Shown here piece by piece: positions 1 to 8,962 of a stretch of 60,660 nt of DNA. Within the stretch, counting starts at the first letter, position 1, and each line of letters opens with the position of its first letter. The position numbers were made by a program, and so were the translations under genes. Source of the stretch: Desulfobulbaceae bacterium (GTDB taxonomy: Bacteria > Desulfobacterota > Desulfobulbia > Desulfobulbales > Desulfocapsaceae). The notes beneath the pieces are model-generated. The model had not been told where the DNA came from. It saw only the letters and a program-made list of their open reading frames with translations, and ran no database searches. The stretch lies in NCBI GenBank assembly GCA_009773475.1, contig WSXV01000013.1, positions 1 to 60,660 of the forward strand. Reading direction: 5' to 3'.

Positions 1-114
1 CTGAAAATTACGACTTGTCTTGTTGTTTTGATAAGTTATCGCTGATCATCCTGTCATGTGGGATAATGTCAACCCGTGTAAGTCCGACAGGCTCCTAGGA
101 TCAACCTAAACCAA

Positions 115-636
115 TTGCTTCTCAATTACGACACATTCGATAAATCAGCAATCTGTGACAGATCGCTTAAATTGCTGGATATGTTTGCCAAAGCTTACGG
201 GCTGGAAGATAGCCCAGATACTGAGGTTGGCGAAGCAATAGATGCTGAGGAAATAAACATATTTGAGGCAGGTGACCCCACATCTAGGAAATTACAGTAC
301 GCCGTTTTTTTTGATGAACGGCTCGCGATAAGAAGTGTTTCCCAACTTTATGAGGCAGTGTTTAGGCGTCTGTTTAGCTTGCGTCCTGAGCTATTCTTCT
401 CGACAGATGTTGGCGCTCAAATCAAGCTAACAGAGATCGGAATGAAAAAAATAGTTATACAACCCGCCTCTGTAGCTGACGCATATGTTATTGAAGCCTG
501 CTTAAACAGCAGGGGCAAGTTCGACAGAATCAAATATGCCCTGTCCGTTTTTGGATTTGAAGACAAGCTAAGAGTAAAATACGCTCAACAGATTAAACTG
601 ATAGACAGTGATGTGCTTCTGGCAGAGCTTGATTGA
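115..636 (+). CDS. Hypothetical protein, possibly a C-terminal fragment
   Basis: I do not recognise this 173-residue protein. It has no obvious signal peptide, membrane segment or metal motif. It reads as a soluble alpha/beta protein with an acidic stretch near residues 35-55. The frame is open only back to a stop at 79-81, and the first usable start is TTG at 115 with no convincing ribosome binding site. ATG at 181 is an alternative. The poor start and the lack of a partner gene on the left suggest either the 3' end of a decayed gene or an accessory orphan. A 9-bp hairpin lies downstream. The frame itself looks coding because it is long, uninterrupted and of normal composition; the function is unknown. 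Confidence 0.5.
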   Translation: MLLNYDTFDKSAICDRSLKLLDMFAKAYGLEDSPDTEVGEAIDAEEINIFEAGDPTSRKLQYAVFFDERLAIRSVSQLYEAVFRRLFSLRPELFFSTDVGAQIKLTEIGMKKIVIQPASVADAYVIEACLNSRGKFDRIKYALSVFGFEDKLRVKYAQQIKLIDSDVLLAELD

Positions 637-711
637 AGTGTTGTGATTCTGGTCATTACCCCTTGCACCCCAAACATAATAAGCGTCAGCACAAAAAAGG
701 TTGAGAAGGAA

Positions 712-740
712 GCAGATTTACTGAATACCGATAAATCTGC
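712..740. terminator. Hairpin between the orphan ORF and the methyltransferase
   Basis: A 9-bp perfect inverted repeat (gcagattta / taaatctgc) encloses an 11-nt loop in the convergent gap. There is no T-run, so it is a weak terminator candidate. The rest of the 637-834 gap shows nothing else that I can support. Confidence 0.35.
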
Positions 741-834
741 GAAAACATACAGAACCTCCTATTTAGAGAGAAAATGAATATCGCTTCCGTTATTCGAACC
801 TTCTCCAATGGCCTTCCCCTTTTTCTTGGATACA

Positions 835-1482
835 TTAGCCCGTTGCCGGTATCCTGCCGGCAATAACTACGAATCCTGCCTGTTCATCCAGCCCGACCCT
901 CGCCTGTTCCAATTCCGTCACCTTTCCTGGTTCCTGATAGAGAGTTGAAGCGTTGCTGATAATTTGAAATCCGTGCTTGGAGAAAAATCGCTTCACTTCT
1001 TCGATGGTGTAAAATCGTGCCGATTGATAAAAGGGATGGCCGTGCTCCTTTTTTTTGCGCAGGTTGCGTCCCCAAATGCTGTCTGCCGGGACAAAGCCAA
1101 CAATCAACGGTGCCTCAGGGCGCAAGACACGCCGGCATTCTTCGAAAAAACGGTCGGGGGATTCAAGAAAGCAGAGGGTGAACAGCAGGTAGATGGCGCC
1201 GAGGGAAGACGAGGCAAAGGGAAGCTCTTCGGCTATGGCCTGGCAGGGGATGATGCCTCGTTGTTTAGCCAGGCCCAGGGGGGCAAACGCTGGGTCTATG
1301 CCAAGGGGAATCCGCAGGGCTTCAGCGAAACGCCCGGGGCCGGAGAGGGTGAGTTGTAATGACTGGGTGGCACTTTTTTCAATGGCAAAAAGCAGACTGT
1401 TCTCGAACCAGTTATCATATTCCCGTGCCTGTTCATGGAAGATCCGGGAGCTTTGCCGCCACTGCGCTGTCTGTTTCTCCAT
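835..1482 (-). CDS. Class I SAM-dependent methyltransferase (type 11-like)
   Basis: This 215-residue protein has the layout of a small Rossmann-fold methyltransferase. It has a glycine-containing motif I region near residues 45-52 (SGPGRFAEAL), an acidic strand end, the motif IV-like segment AIYLLFTLCFLESPDRFFEE, and RRVLRPEAPLIVGFVP typical of the type 11 family. Motif I is looser than the usual DxGxGxG, so cofactor binding is inferred from overall pattern. The substrate is unknown. The ATG at 1482 is preceded by AGAGG at good spacing. The start overlaps the 3' end of mltA by 50 bases, so it is probably the last gene of the lptD-DHH-mltB-mltA operon and translationally coupled to it. Confidence 0.8.
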   Translation of the reverse strand: MEKQTAQWRQSSRIFHEQAREYDNWFENSLLFAIEKSATQSLQLTLSGPGRFAEALRIPLGIDPAFAPLGLAKQRGIIPCQAIAEELPFASSSLGAIYLLFTLCFLESPDRFFEECRRVLRPEAPLIVGFVPADSIWGRNLRKKKEHGHPFYQSARFYTIEEVKRFFSKHGFQIISNASTLYQEPGKVTELEQARVGLDEQAGFVVIAGRIPATG

Positions 1483-2689
1483 GGTTTGCTTGCCTCTTTA
1501 CCAGAAAATAAAGTTGCCCCTCCTCCTTCATGTTGCCGGCGGCGACCTCGGCATAATGACCATTCCCGAGAAAGAGATCGGCCCGGCCCGGCCCCTTGAT
1601 GGCGGAACCGGTATCCTGAGGGAGAACAAAACGTTGCAATGTCTCCCATCTCTCCAGCTGGCCCTGGTTGTTGAGGACTGGTTTTCGGGAGATGAGGTAG
1701 GCCATTGCGCCGGTGGGAAGAGTCTTGGGATCCACCGCAATGGAGCGTCCCGGGGTGAGAGGAAGTCCGATGCTGCCGGTGGGGCTATCTTTCTTGTCGT
1801 TCCACTGAAAAAAGACAAAGCGGGGATTATGGTGCAGGATGCGTTGCCGGTCCTCGGGGTTCTTCTCAAGGTATTGGCGAATGGTGGGCATGGTCGCCTC
1901 CTGGCAGCTCATCTTCTCTTCATCCACGAGCAACTTGCCGATACTCTTGTATTCCAGGCCATTGGTTGCCGCAAATTGAATGGCTCGCTGGCTGCCATTG
2001 GGGAGGCGAATTTTTCCTGATCCCTGAACATGGAGGACAAAGGAATCCACCGGGTCTTTCAGATACACCAATTCACTGCCTGCCAGATGGTTTTCTTTTT
2101 CGATTTCGGCCCGGCTCCAGAAGGGCACCTTTTCTCCATTAATATCTACCCGTCCCGATGTTTTTTTCCCCGTTCGTTTATCCTGATAGGAAATCAGCCC
2201 TTCAGGCTGGGCGTAAAGAGGATGGATAAAGTCACCCTTTCTGGTGAGACTGCCATCAAGGAGTGGCTCGTAATACCCGGTGATCAGCATCTCCCCGTTG
2301 TTTTTTTTATCCCTGCCGCCAGCCTGATAGAGAATGAAGTTCTCCCGTACAGCTTGATCCAACGCTGCCGGGCAAGGGTTCTGTCTGAGGATTTGGAGAA
2401 AGGTTTCCATGGACTCGAGGAGGCATTCCCGGGAACAATGATTGTCTTTAACCTGTAGGGAGGCCGTGGATGGAAGTGTTCGCAGATAGTCAAGATGACG
2501 GGTTGCGGCGATGATCAGGCTCTGGTTGTCCATGTCATCGTGCAGAGGAGGAATCTGCTCTTGCGGCGGTGTCAGAAGGGCGGATACCTGGCAGTATCCC
2601 ATGCATGGGGGAAAGAGTAGAAGAAAAAGAAAAAGCAGCGCCCGCAAGGACAGAAATCGACAGGGGATTATGGGCGGCTGAGCTTGCAT
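1433..2689 (-). CDS. mltA: Membrane-bound lytic murein transglycosylase A
   Basis: MltA cleaves the MurNAc-GlcNAc bond of peptidoglycan with formation of 1,6-anhydro-MurNAc. The protein carries the MltA domain (including the YYEP segment, GSGKIRLPNG and a conserved YLEKNPE region). It ends in the 3D domain with its three aspartates (DTGSAIKGPGRADLFLGNG, about 60 residues from the end), which holds the catalytic Asp. I chose the ATG at 2689 (418 residues). A longer reading frame starts at 2800 but would overlap mltB heavily. The 2689 start lies 4 nt after the mltB stop and places a hydrophobic export signal (RALLFLFLLLFPPCMG) at the N-terminus. It sits in the envelope operon with mltB and lptD. 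Confidence 0.93.
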   Translation of the reverse strand: MQAQPPIIPCRFLSLRALLFLFLLLFPPCMGYCQVSALLTPPQEQIPPLHDDMDNQSLIIAATRHLDYLRTLPSTASLQVKDNHCSRECLLESMETFLQILRQNPCPAALDQAVRENFILYQAGGRDKKNNGEMLITGYYEPLLDGSLTRKGDFIHPLYAQPEGLISYQDKRTGKKTSGRVDINGEKVPFWSRAEIEKENHLAGSELVYLKDPVDSFVLHVQGSGKIRLPNGSQRAIQFAATNGLEYKSIGKLLVDEEKMSCQEATMPTIRQYLEKNPEDRQRILHHNPRFVFFQWNDKKDSPTGSIGLPLTPGRSIAVDPKTLPTGAMAYLISRKPVLNNQGQLERWETLQRFVLPQDTGSAIKGPGRADLFLGNGHYAEVAAGNMKEEGQLYFLVKRQANHGETDSAVAAKLPDLP

Positions 2690-2693
2690 GGGC

Positions 2694-3788
2694 TCATCGG
2701 GCTTGCTTGAGCGCCTCGGCCAGTTCGCAGACAGCCATGGCATATCTATCCGAATTATTCCAAGCGGTAATGGCCTGGAAATTGGGATAGGCGGCAACAT
2801 ATCGCTGTCCCCCGCCGGTCAAAGGAGATTTCTCGAGCGCAACCACGGAGAGCTGTTTGTTACCGGGAGGGGGGGGGAGCTTGATGCCCTGAATGGTGCT
2901 GATTGTCTGCCAGTCGATTTTGTTTTTTGTTCCTTTACTGCTGGCATTGATGAGTTCCTGCCCTTTGAGTTCATCGCCAATGTCCACATAGAGCGGAGCA
3001 TCCAGCACCCAGTGATAGCGGCGGAGATAGTTGGCAATGGAGGCGAGGATGTCGCTTGTGGAGGTAAAGACGTCGCGCTTGTCATCGCCGTCAAAACTGA
3101 CCGCATATTCCCGGTAACTGGAGGGGATAAACTGGGTCTGGCCAAAGGCACCGGCATAGGAGCCGGTGATAGCCAAGGTGTCCAAACGGTTTTCGCGACT
3201 GAGGAGCAGAAAATCGACGAGCTGGTTGCGAAAGAAGGCGCTGCGCCGGGGGTAGGCATCGAAGAGGGTGTTGAGTGTCTTGAAGACCCCGAATTTTCCT
3301 TTGTGTTCCCCGAAGCGGGATTCAATACCCCAGATGGCGACAACGACTTCGCGATTGACCCCCAGTTCCTTTTCAATCCGGTCCAGAATCTGTTTGTTGT
3401 TTTGTAGCTCTTCCCGTCCCCGGGCAATGACGGCAGGGGTGATAAAGAGCGGCCAGTAGGCATAATAGGGTTTGGCCTCCCACTGTTTGTCCATGAGTTC
3501 CAGGACTTTCTTGTCCAGAGTGACCCCGGTAAATAGCCGTTCCAGTTCAGCTTGGGTGAAGTGATGGCGTTCGCGCAGTTCTTTGAACAGAATCTGGTAC
3601 TTTTCCTGTTGCAGATTGATGGCCTGGCCATCAGTGACCAGATCGGCGGCCTTTGGTTTTGCATCTGTCCCTGTTTCCGCCGCAGTGGGCATGGAGGAAA
3701 AGACGAAGATCAAAAAGGTTGATACGACAATGATGCTGAAACGTGAAAAAATTGAAATGATAAGCCTCTTGGAAGGTATGGTTGCCAT
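2694..3788 (-). CDS. mltB: Lytic murein transglycosylase, MltB family
   Basis: This 364-residue periplasmic enzyme belongs to the SLT_2/MltB group of exolytic peptidoglycan transglycosylases. Residues 8-37 form a signal sequence with a long hydrophobic core ending near AxA-ET. The catalytic glutamate is E156 in IWGIESRFG. The downstream AFGQTQFIPSSYREYAVSFD and DGDDKRDVF segments are family hallmarks. No lipobox cysteine is visible, so it is likely soluble, or anchored by an uncleaved signal. The start ATG at 3788 lies 5 nt after the DHH gene stop, so the two are cotranscribed. Confidence 0.94.
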   Translation of the reverse strand: MATIPSKRLIISIFSRFSIIVVSTFLIFVFSSMPTAAETGTDAKPKAADLVTDGQAINLQQEKYQILFKELRERHHFTQAELERLFTGVTLDKKVLELMDKQWEAKPYYAYWPLFITPAVIARGREELQNNKQILDRIEKELGVNREVVVAIWGIESRFGEHKGKFGVFKTLNTLFDAYPRRSAFFRNQLVDFLLLSRENRLDTLAITGSYAGAFGQTQFIPSSYREYAVSFDGDDKRDVFTSTSDILASIANYLRRYHWVLDAPLYVDIGDELKGQELINASSKGTKNKIDWQTISTIQGIKLPPPPGNKQLSVVALEKSPLTGGGQRYVAAYPNFQAITAWNNSDRYAMAVCELAEALKQAR

Positions 3789-3793
3789 AAAGA

Positions 3794-4765
3794 TTAGTGC
3801 TTATGGCTTGGGGCAAAGGTAGTCTGAAAAGCGGCGATAAATTCATCGAGCATGGCCGGGGGAAGGGCATTGATCCCTGCTGCAGCCGTTCGTCCGCCCC
3901 CGGTGGGAAAGGCGAGGCACAGGGTGTCCGCATTTTTTCGATTCTGCAGAGGCGCTCTGACGCTGATCCGCAGGGTGGCGTCAGGGTTAGGGGCAATCAG
4001 CGCATGGGCCGCGTCCTTTTTTTCCTGGGCCTTGAGATTGGCGAACACCCCGGATACCCGTCTAGCCCAGGGGGCATCGGGAAAGGAATAAATTCGGTTG
4101 ATGTTTCCTGGATTGATGACTTGCTGGCTGAGGGCCAAATCCATATCCACCTGGTATCCCTGGCGCAGGACAGCGAGTTCCGGCGAGGAAGCGATAAAGT
4201 CCAGGGGATTTTCATAGGGGCTGAGGGCCTTGTACAAATCCGCTGGATGAAAGTGAAGATCGGCCAGTGAGGACCCATAGCCGTTATAGTTGAGGAGCTC
4301 TCCCAGTTCCTGGAGCTGCCCCATGACCTCGGTGCCAAGCGCAAGGGGACTGGCGATCGTATGGGCCGCGTCATGCAGGTTGTCGCCAAAGGCTCCGACG
4401 ATTGCCCATGGCAGCCATTGCCCCTGAAGCTGCGAGTTGACGATGAGGGATGTGCAGGTGTCGGGGCTTGGGTTGATATGGGCGGTGAGCGCCGGCGTCT
4501 GTGGAATTTCTCCGGCAAAATGATGATCAATGTAGAGAACCTGATTGGACTGATTGAGAATCTTCAGCAAATAAGCCCGGTTGCTCTCAAGGGAGATGTC
4601 AAGGACGGTGAGAGAGGCGTGTTCAATATCCTGTAATGTTGACAGCAGGGCAATGTCACGTTTGACTCCGGTGGTCAGGACGGCTTCTGGGCGCGGGGTG
4701 TGTAGACGAAGCTGGTGCAGAGCGCAGATTCCGTCGGCATCGCCATTGAAGATGTCATAGTGCAT
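3794..4765 (-). CDS. DHH-family phosphoesterase
   Basis: A 323-residue protein with the DHH fold. Its N-terminus has FNGDADGICALHQ (motif I), a middle LDIS (motif II), YIDHHFAGE (DHH motif III, residues about 77-85) and a C-terminal DHHA1-like GGGRTAAAGI. The family includes NrnA-type nanoRNases, c-di-AMP phosphodiesterases and RecJ. The length fits a stand-alone NrnA-like enzyme, but the substrate cannot be read from sequence. A TTG at 4771 would add two residues; I prefer the ATG at 4765, preceded by a GGGGG stretch. The gene starts a few bases after the lptD stop and 5 nt before mltB, inside an otherwise envelope-related operon. Confidence 0.85.
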   Translation of the reverse strand: MHYDIFNGDADGICALHQLRLHTPRPEAVLTTGVKRDIALLSTLQDIEHASLTVLDISLESNRAYLLKILNQSNQVLYIDHHFAGEIPQTPALTAHINPSPDTCTSLIVNSQLQGQWLPWAIVGAFGDNLHDAAHTIASPLALGTEVMGQLQELGELLNYNGYGSSLADLHFHPADLYKALSPYENPLDFIASSPELAVLRQGYQVDMDLALSQQVINPGNINRIYSFPDAPWARRVSGVFANLKAQEKKDAAHALIAPNPDATLRISVRAPLQNRKNADTLCLAFPTGGGRTAAAGINALPPAMLDEFIAAFQTTFAPSHKH

Positions 4766-4771
4766 GGGCAA

Positions 4772-7186
4772 TTACTGACCCCCGAGATTGACCCCAAGGG
4801 GGGCGCCGATATGGGCGAGATTGAAGAGGAGCATGATCCCCTGATCACCCGGGGTATAGTTGGAGCGCAGCTCCACCGACCAGCAGGCGGGGTGATAAAT
4901 CAGGGAGATTTCCTGTTCGTTGGTCTCGGATTGTTCGAGGGAATGTTCGACCCGATAGCCAGCACTGATGGTATTGCTAATCTGGGTTTTAAGGGTAACG
5001 TTGATCTGATGGATTGCTTCAAGTCCCGTGTAGTCATCTGAAAAAGGACTGTTTATGTTGAAGTTGTTGGTGCGACTGTAGGGCGATCCCTGGATTTTTT
5101 CTGCCCCGCTGTAAACATAATCAAGGATGAGAGAGTCGCCGCGACTGGTGCTGTAGCTACTTTCCAGGCTGTAAAAGGTGAAGCCTTCGCCGTACACGCC
5201 AACATCGGTTTGATAGGAAAGGCCAAAATTTGTCACCGGAGTCCAGCCAAGCTTGAGACTGACCGGAGTCAGTGGACGCTCAGTGTACTGGCTGCGGAGA
5301 TCGTAACTCTCCCATATCTTAAAAAAGCCGTAATCCCGGCTGGAGTTCTTTTTGCTGTCGCGAAACAGTTCAAAAAAGTTATCGAATCCATAGGTGATGG
5401 CATTGGCATCTTCGATGCGGTCCACCTCGTCAAAGAGGGGGAGATCGTCCTGGCTGGTCTTTGGCAGGTAATCATATTCGACATAGGGACGAAGCCGGTG
5501 ATCCCAGCTGTCGATTTCGCCGCCGGTGAGGGAAAAGTTACGGAGCAGGGTCGTGCCGACTTCACCATGGAGATTGAAAAGAGAGCGATTGGGGGTTTCG
5601 TCCTGGTCCCAGGTTCCGTCTCCATAGGCTTTCACCATATAGGAGGTATTGCGAACCCCAACCTCTGCCCGAGATTCAAGGTAGGGGCCCAGTGGCACAG
5701 GGGTGCTGAGACGGGGGAACATGTCGAGCCGTTGGCCGCCGACACCGTCTTGCCGCCAATAATTGATATAATCCGCATCCCAGTCCAGGGAAAAGGCTGA
5801 ATCGGCCACGGGAAGAGAGCCCGCAAAATTCAGTTCCGGCGTAGTCCACAGGGGGGTGGGGGAAGTTTTGCTGGTACGGACGTCATTGACAGCCTGAAGG
5901 TTTGTCTGCAGTGACATGGAATCCCAAGCCTTGAGAACCTTCATGGTGTTGAAGCGCTGGTCTTCCGTCCAGGTCTGGAAGTTACGGCCGTAGGTTCGGA
6001 GGAATCGATCGTTGGTTTGGGTAAAGCCGGTAAAGCCGGTGTTGAATTCAGTCAGGTAATCTCGATCAGAGACGACATCGAGGTCGATGCGTGTGTAGAG
6101 ATTATTGGGAAGGTCATGGTCGATCTTGCCACGGAACCAGTACCGGTCCGCATTGCCATGGGTATAACCGGTATCCTGATAGTAATCGGTTTCAGATGGG
6201 TCGGAGAGCTTGTCCTGAAGGAAATTGCCCATCAGGGTTCCCTTTTGGGACTCTCCAAGGACATACCGAAACTCCATGGCCGGCATGAACCCTCGATTCG
6301 CGTAATATTGGGGAAAAAGGGTGAGGTCGGTGGAGTCGGTGAGATTAACAAAAAGAGGCGTGTCAATCCCGAAACCATTGCGATCAGAGAGAGAAAGCTC
6401 GGGAAGTAACAGGCCGGTCTGGCGTTTGTTTTTGGCAGGGACGATCATCCATGGGCTGTAGAGCACCGGGACATCTTTGATCCGAAAGGTGGCATTCTTG
6501 AGGAGGGCATAGCCGCCTTCGGTGATGGTGGTGTCGGTGCTGGCAAAACTCCACGGCGGGGTTTCGTTCTCTTCCAGTTTACAGGTAATAATCCAGCCAT
6601 CTTTAATGTGGTAGGTGTTAAACCCTGTTTTTTCAACAGTCTGACCTTCCAGGTGGAGGTCCAAAGATTTTCGCAGAATAGTGGCATTGGTGAAGGTGCC
6701 GGTCTCTTTCTCCAGGTCAACTACCCCTTCATCCGCCCTGAGTTCGTCGTCAGACCCTTTGATATTAACATTGCCGCGCGCATTGATGGACCCCTTATCC
6801 ACATCATAGGTTATCCAGTCGGCCTGAATGGTGACACTGGTTTTATAGCGGGGAGCACTTTTGCTTTCCAGGATTTCTCCAGTCGCGGCCTCCGGGGCAG
6901 GCGCTTTTTCCTCCAGAAGATTTGCCCATTGCTGGTCATGCTGCTGTTTCTTCGACAGTTCCGGGGGCAGTTGCTCGAGCTTGGTAATTACCACATTGCC
7001 GGTGGCAATGATCGACCTGGGGCTTTCAAGGCGGGTGATCTTATCGGCCGCTATCTGCCATTCTTCGGTGCTCACGGTTTCGGCCAGGCCATTGCCAGCG
7101 GCAAGGGACAGGCTGAGCAGGGATGTCAGGCAAAACAGATGACCGGCACGGGGAAGGGCTAAGCGCTTTATCAAGGTGAATTCCAT
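4772..7186 (-). CDS. lptD: LPS-assembly outer membrane protein LptD
   Basis: LptD is the outer membrane beta-barrel that, with lipoprotein LptE, inserts lipopolysaccharide into the outer leaflet. This 804-residue protein has a signal peptide (residues 1-35, ending GNGLAET). It is followed by an OstA/LptA-like beta-jellyroll (ADKITRLESPRSIIATGNV; later ITYDVDKGSINARGNVNI) and a long barrel region rich in aromatic, alternating strands (residues about 230-804). NPPW-like ETPPWSFAS and the YSPWMIVPAK segment match the family. The start codon is ATG. It is the first gene of the minus-strand envelope operon, and its promoter should lie in the 7187-7400 gap. No lptE is visible nearby. Confidence 0.95.
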   Translation of the reverse strand: MEFTLIKRLALPRAGHLFCLTSLLSLSLAAGNGLAETVSTEEWQIAADKITRLESPRSIIATGNVVITKLEQLPPELSKKQQHDQQWANLLEEKAPAPEAATGEILESKSAPRYKTSVTIQADWITYDVDKGSINARGNVNIKGSDDELRADEGVVDLEKETGTFTNATILRKSLDLHLEGQTVEKTGFNTYHIKDGWIITCKLEENETPPWSFASTDTTITEGGYALLKNATFRIKDVPVLYSPWMIVPAKNKRQTGLLLPELSLSDRNGFGIDTPLFVNLTDSTDLTLFPQYYANRGFMPAMEFRYVLGESQKGTLMGNFLQDKLSDPSETDYYQDTGYTHGNADRYWFRGKIDHDLPNNLYTRIDLDVVSDRDYLTEFNTGFTGFTQTNDRFLRTYGRNFQTWTEDQRFNTMKVLKAWDSMSLQTNLQAVNDVRTSKTSPTPLWTTPELNFAGSLPVADSAFSLDWDADYINYWRQDGVGGQRLDMFPRLSTPVPLGPYLESRAEVGVRNTSYMVKAYGDGTWDQDETPNRSLFNLHGEVGTTLLRNFSLTGGEIDSWDHRLRPYVEYDYLPKTSQDDLPLFDEVDRIEDANAITYGFDNFFELFRDSKKNSSRDYGFFKIWESYDLRSQYTERPLTPVSLKLGWTPVTNFGLSYQTDVGVYGEGFTFYSLESSYSTSRGDSLILDYVYSGAEKIQGSPYSRTNNFNINSPFSDDYTGLEAIHQINVTLKTQISNTISAGYRVEHSLEQSETNEQEISLIYHPACWSVELRSNYTPGDQGIMLLFNLAHIGAPLGVNLGGQ

Positions 7187-7766
7187 GGAGGAAGAAAAGG
7201 CATATGTTTTGGCACTTCAAGCTGGCCGGATTCTCAATATGTCATCGCAAGCCAGGTACAGAGTCGGATTCTGTATCCCAGGAGACAAAAGAGTGTTGGG
7301 AAGAAACCGCTAAGTTATATAACGGAAGAACCAGAATATTGATGAAATAATGAATATTCAAGGAGAGTTTACTTAATCAGATCGAATGTTTCAAGTGATT
7401 CGTGCTTAAAATGTAGCGGCAAGCGCAATTCATTGAAGGCCCAATCGTTGCTGTTTCACGATATGATGATTGGGTAAGAGAAGATTTTAGATAAACCTCG
7501 AAGGCAGCGCATTGATTTTTGTAGATGGTAATTTTCAATGCAATGGGACGTCGGAGCCCCAATGGGAAAAGATGAGTAGCGTTGCATTCACGCTCAACCA
7601 GGCCGGAGTTTTCCTTGGCAGAGATGAGGCGGCGCAACGAATTTCCTTGATAATGCAGGGGAATTGTTTTATTTTTCTTTTGTTTGCATAGGTTAGTTTC
7701 TGTCGGAAGGTTTCTTTTTTAGGTCCTACGACGTATGCAGAGAGACGTATTGATCGTGATTCAACA
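7187..7766. other. Intergenic region between divergent lptD and radical SAM gene
   Basis: This 580-base stretch separates divergent genes, so it should carry both promoters. It contains a 10-bp palindrome (gttatataac, near 7312) and a minus-strand 86-codon frame at 7377-7637. I do not accept that frame as a gene because its composition is not protein-like and it has no recognisable motif. I see no RNA gene here. Confidence 0.4.
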
Positions 7767-8744
7767 ATGAAATATCTATTTGGTCCGGTTTATTCAAGAC
7801 GCCTTGGTCATTCCTTGGGCATTGATCTGCTTCCCCCCAAAATCTGTTCTCTCAACTGCGTCTATTGCGAAGTCGGGTCAACCACTGAGTTGACTTGTGA
7901 GCGAAAAGAATACGTCCCTACAGAAGAGATCATTCAAGAAATTGATCAGGTTCTAGCCACCAGTGCAGGCGGACGTCCCATTGATGTCTTCACTCTGACC
8001 GCCATGGGTGAGCCCACCCTGCATAGTGGACTGGGGAAGATTATTGCCCATCTAAAGGCAAAGACGGATAAGCCCGTGGCTGTTTTAACCAATGGAACTC
8101 TTTTTTCTGACCCACAGGTTCGGGCCGATTTGTCTGGGGCGGATATCATTATTCCCTCCCTTGACGCGGCCAGGCAGGAGAGTTTTGAGCGAGTGAATCA
8201 ACCGGCGAAGGCGTTGAATCTTGAGCAGATTATTGAAGGCCTGGTTCTTTTTGGTCGTGAATTTTCAGGTGAGGTCTGGCTTGAAATTCTCCTGGTCAAA
8301 GGACTTAATGACAGCTTAGACGATCTTCTGGCCCTGCAGCAGGCTGTGCGAAAAATCCAGCCGACCCGGATTCAGTTGAATACAGTGGCCAGGCCGCCCA
8401 TGGATGGCCTTGCCCAGCCTGTGACCCGGGAAAAGATGGCCCAGGCCGTGGAAATATTGTCTGATGGCTTTGCCGGCCCGGTTGATAATCTCGTCGACTT
8501 TCAGGCCCTGGAAAAGAAAAAAGCCGGGAGTAAAAAACAGTTGCCGGAAGCCCTGATGGAGGAGATCGCGGCAATGCTTCAGCGACGTCCGTGTCCCCTT
8601 GAAGAAATTGACAAGGCACTGCACATTCAGGATCTGGAATTGACCCGTGAGTGTGTCCAGAGGCTGGTTGCAGTGGCCAGAATTGAGAAGATTATCCATA
8701 GTGATAAAGAGTTTTATCACTATATACAACGTCCTGAAGAGTAA
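7767..8744 (+). CDS. Radical SAM protein (COG0731 type)
   Basis: A 325-residue radical SAM enzyme. The [4Fe-4S] cluster motif is CxxxCxxC, seen as CSLNCVYC at residues 28-35, directly after FGPVYSRRLGHSLGIDLLP, which is typical of the COG0731/wyosine-like Fe-S oxidoreductase group. The glycine-rich SAM contacts (AMGEPTLHSGLG) and the LEILLVKGLND strand are present. The C-terminal 80 residues look like a small winged-helix domain (EALMEEIAAMLQRRPCPLEE). The reaction is not known from the sequence. The start is an ATG at 7767 and the gene seems to stand alone, with a 218-base gap before rne. Confidence 0.85.
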   Translation: MKYLFGPVYSRRLGHSLGIDLLPPKICSLNCVYCEVGSTTELTCERKEYVPTEEIIQEIDQVLATSAGGRPIDVFTLTAMGEPTLHSGLGKIIAHLKAKTDKPVAVLTNGTLFSDPQVRADLSGADIIIPSLDAARQESFERVNQPAKALNLEQIIEGLVLFGREFSGEVWLEILLVKGLNDSLDDLLALQQAVRKIQPTRIQLNTVARPPMDGLAQPVTREKMAQAVEILSDGFAGPVDNLVDFQALEKKKAGSKKQLPEALMEEIAAMLQRRPCPLEEIDKALHIQDLELTRECVQRLVAVARIEKIIHSDKEFYHYIQRPEE

Positions 8745-8962
8745 GCCGTTTTCAAGACGTTTTAGCGTATCGTTGATGAATTGTAACGGGATGGCGGCGG
8801 TTTTTTGGGGCCGGTCCCAGGGAGTGTGCCGGTTCGTTAGCCTCCGGCGTTTAATATTTTACGATGTCTTGCAGCAAAAAAAAACGTCCTGCAAGGTGTC
8901 TATTCTATCCGGCATTGTTTTGTCTGTCAGGCAAGGCTGTGTCTGGATTAAGGAAAGGAAGA

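Noticed and set aside
1193..2020. 275-codon plus-strand frame and many similar long frames opposite known genes
   Set aside because: They are antisense shadows of mltA, the methyltransferase and other well-supported genes.
2690..2800. Longer N-terminus for MltA
   Set aside because: It would overlap mltB by more than 100 bases and hide the signal peptide; the ATG at 2689 fits better.
7377..7637. 86-codon minus-strand frame in the lptD/radical SAM gap
   Set aside because: No motif, no ribosome binding site of note, and residue composition unlike a folded protein.
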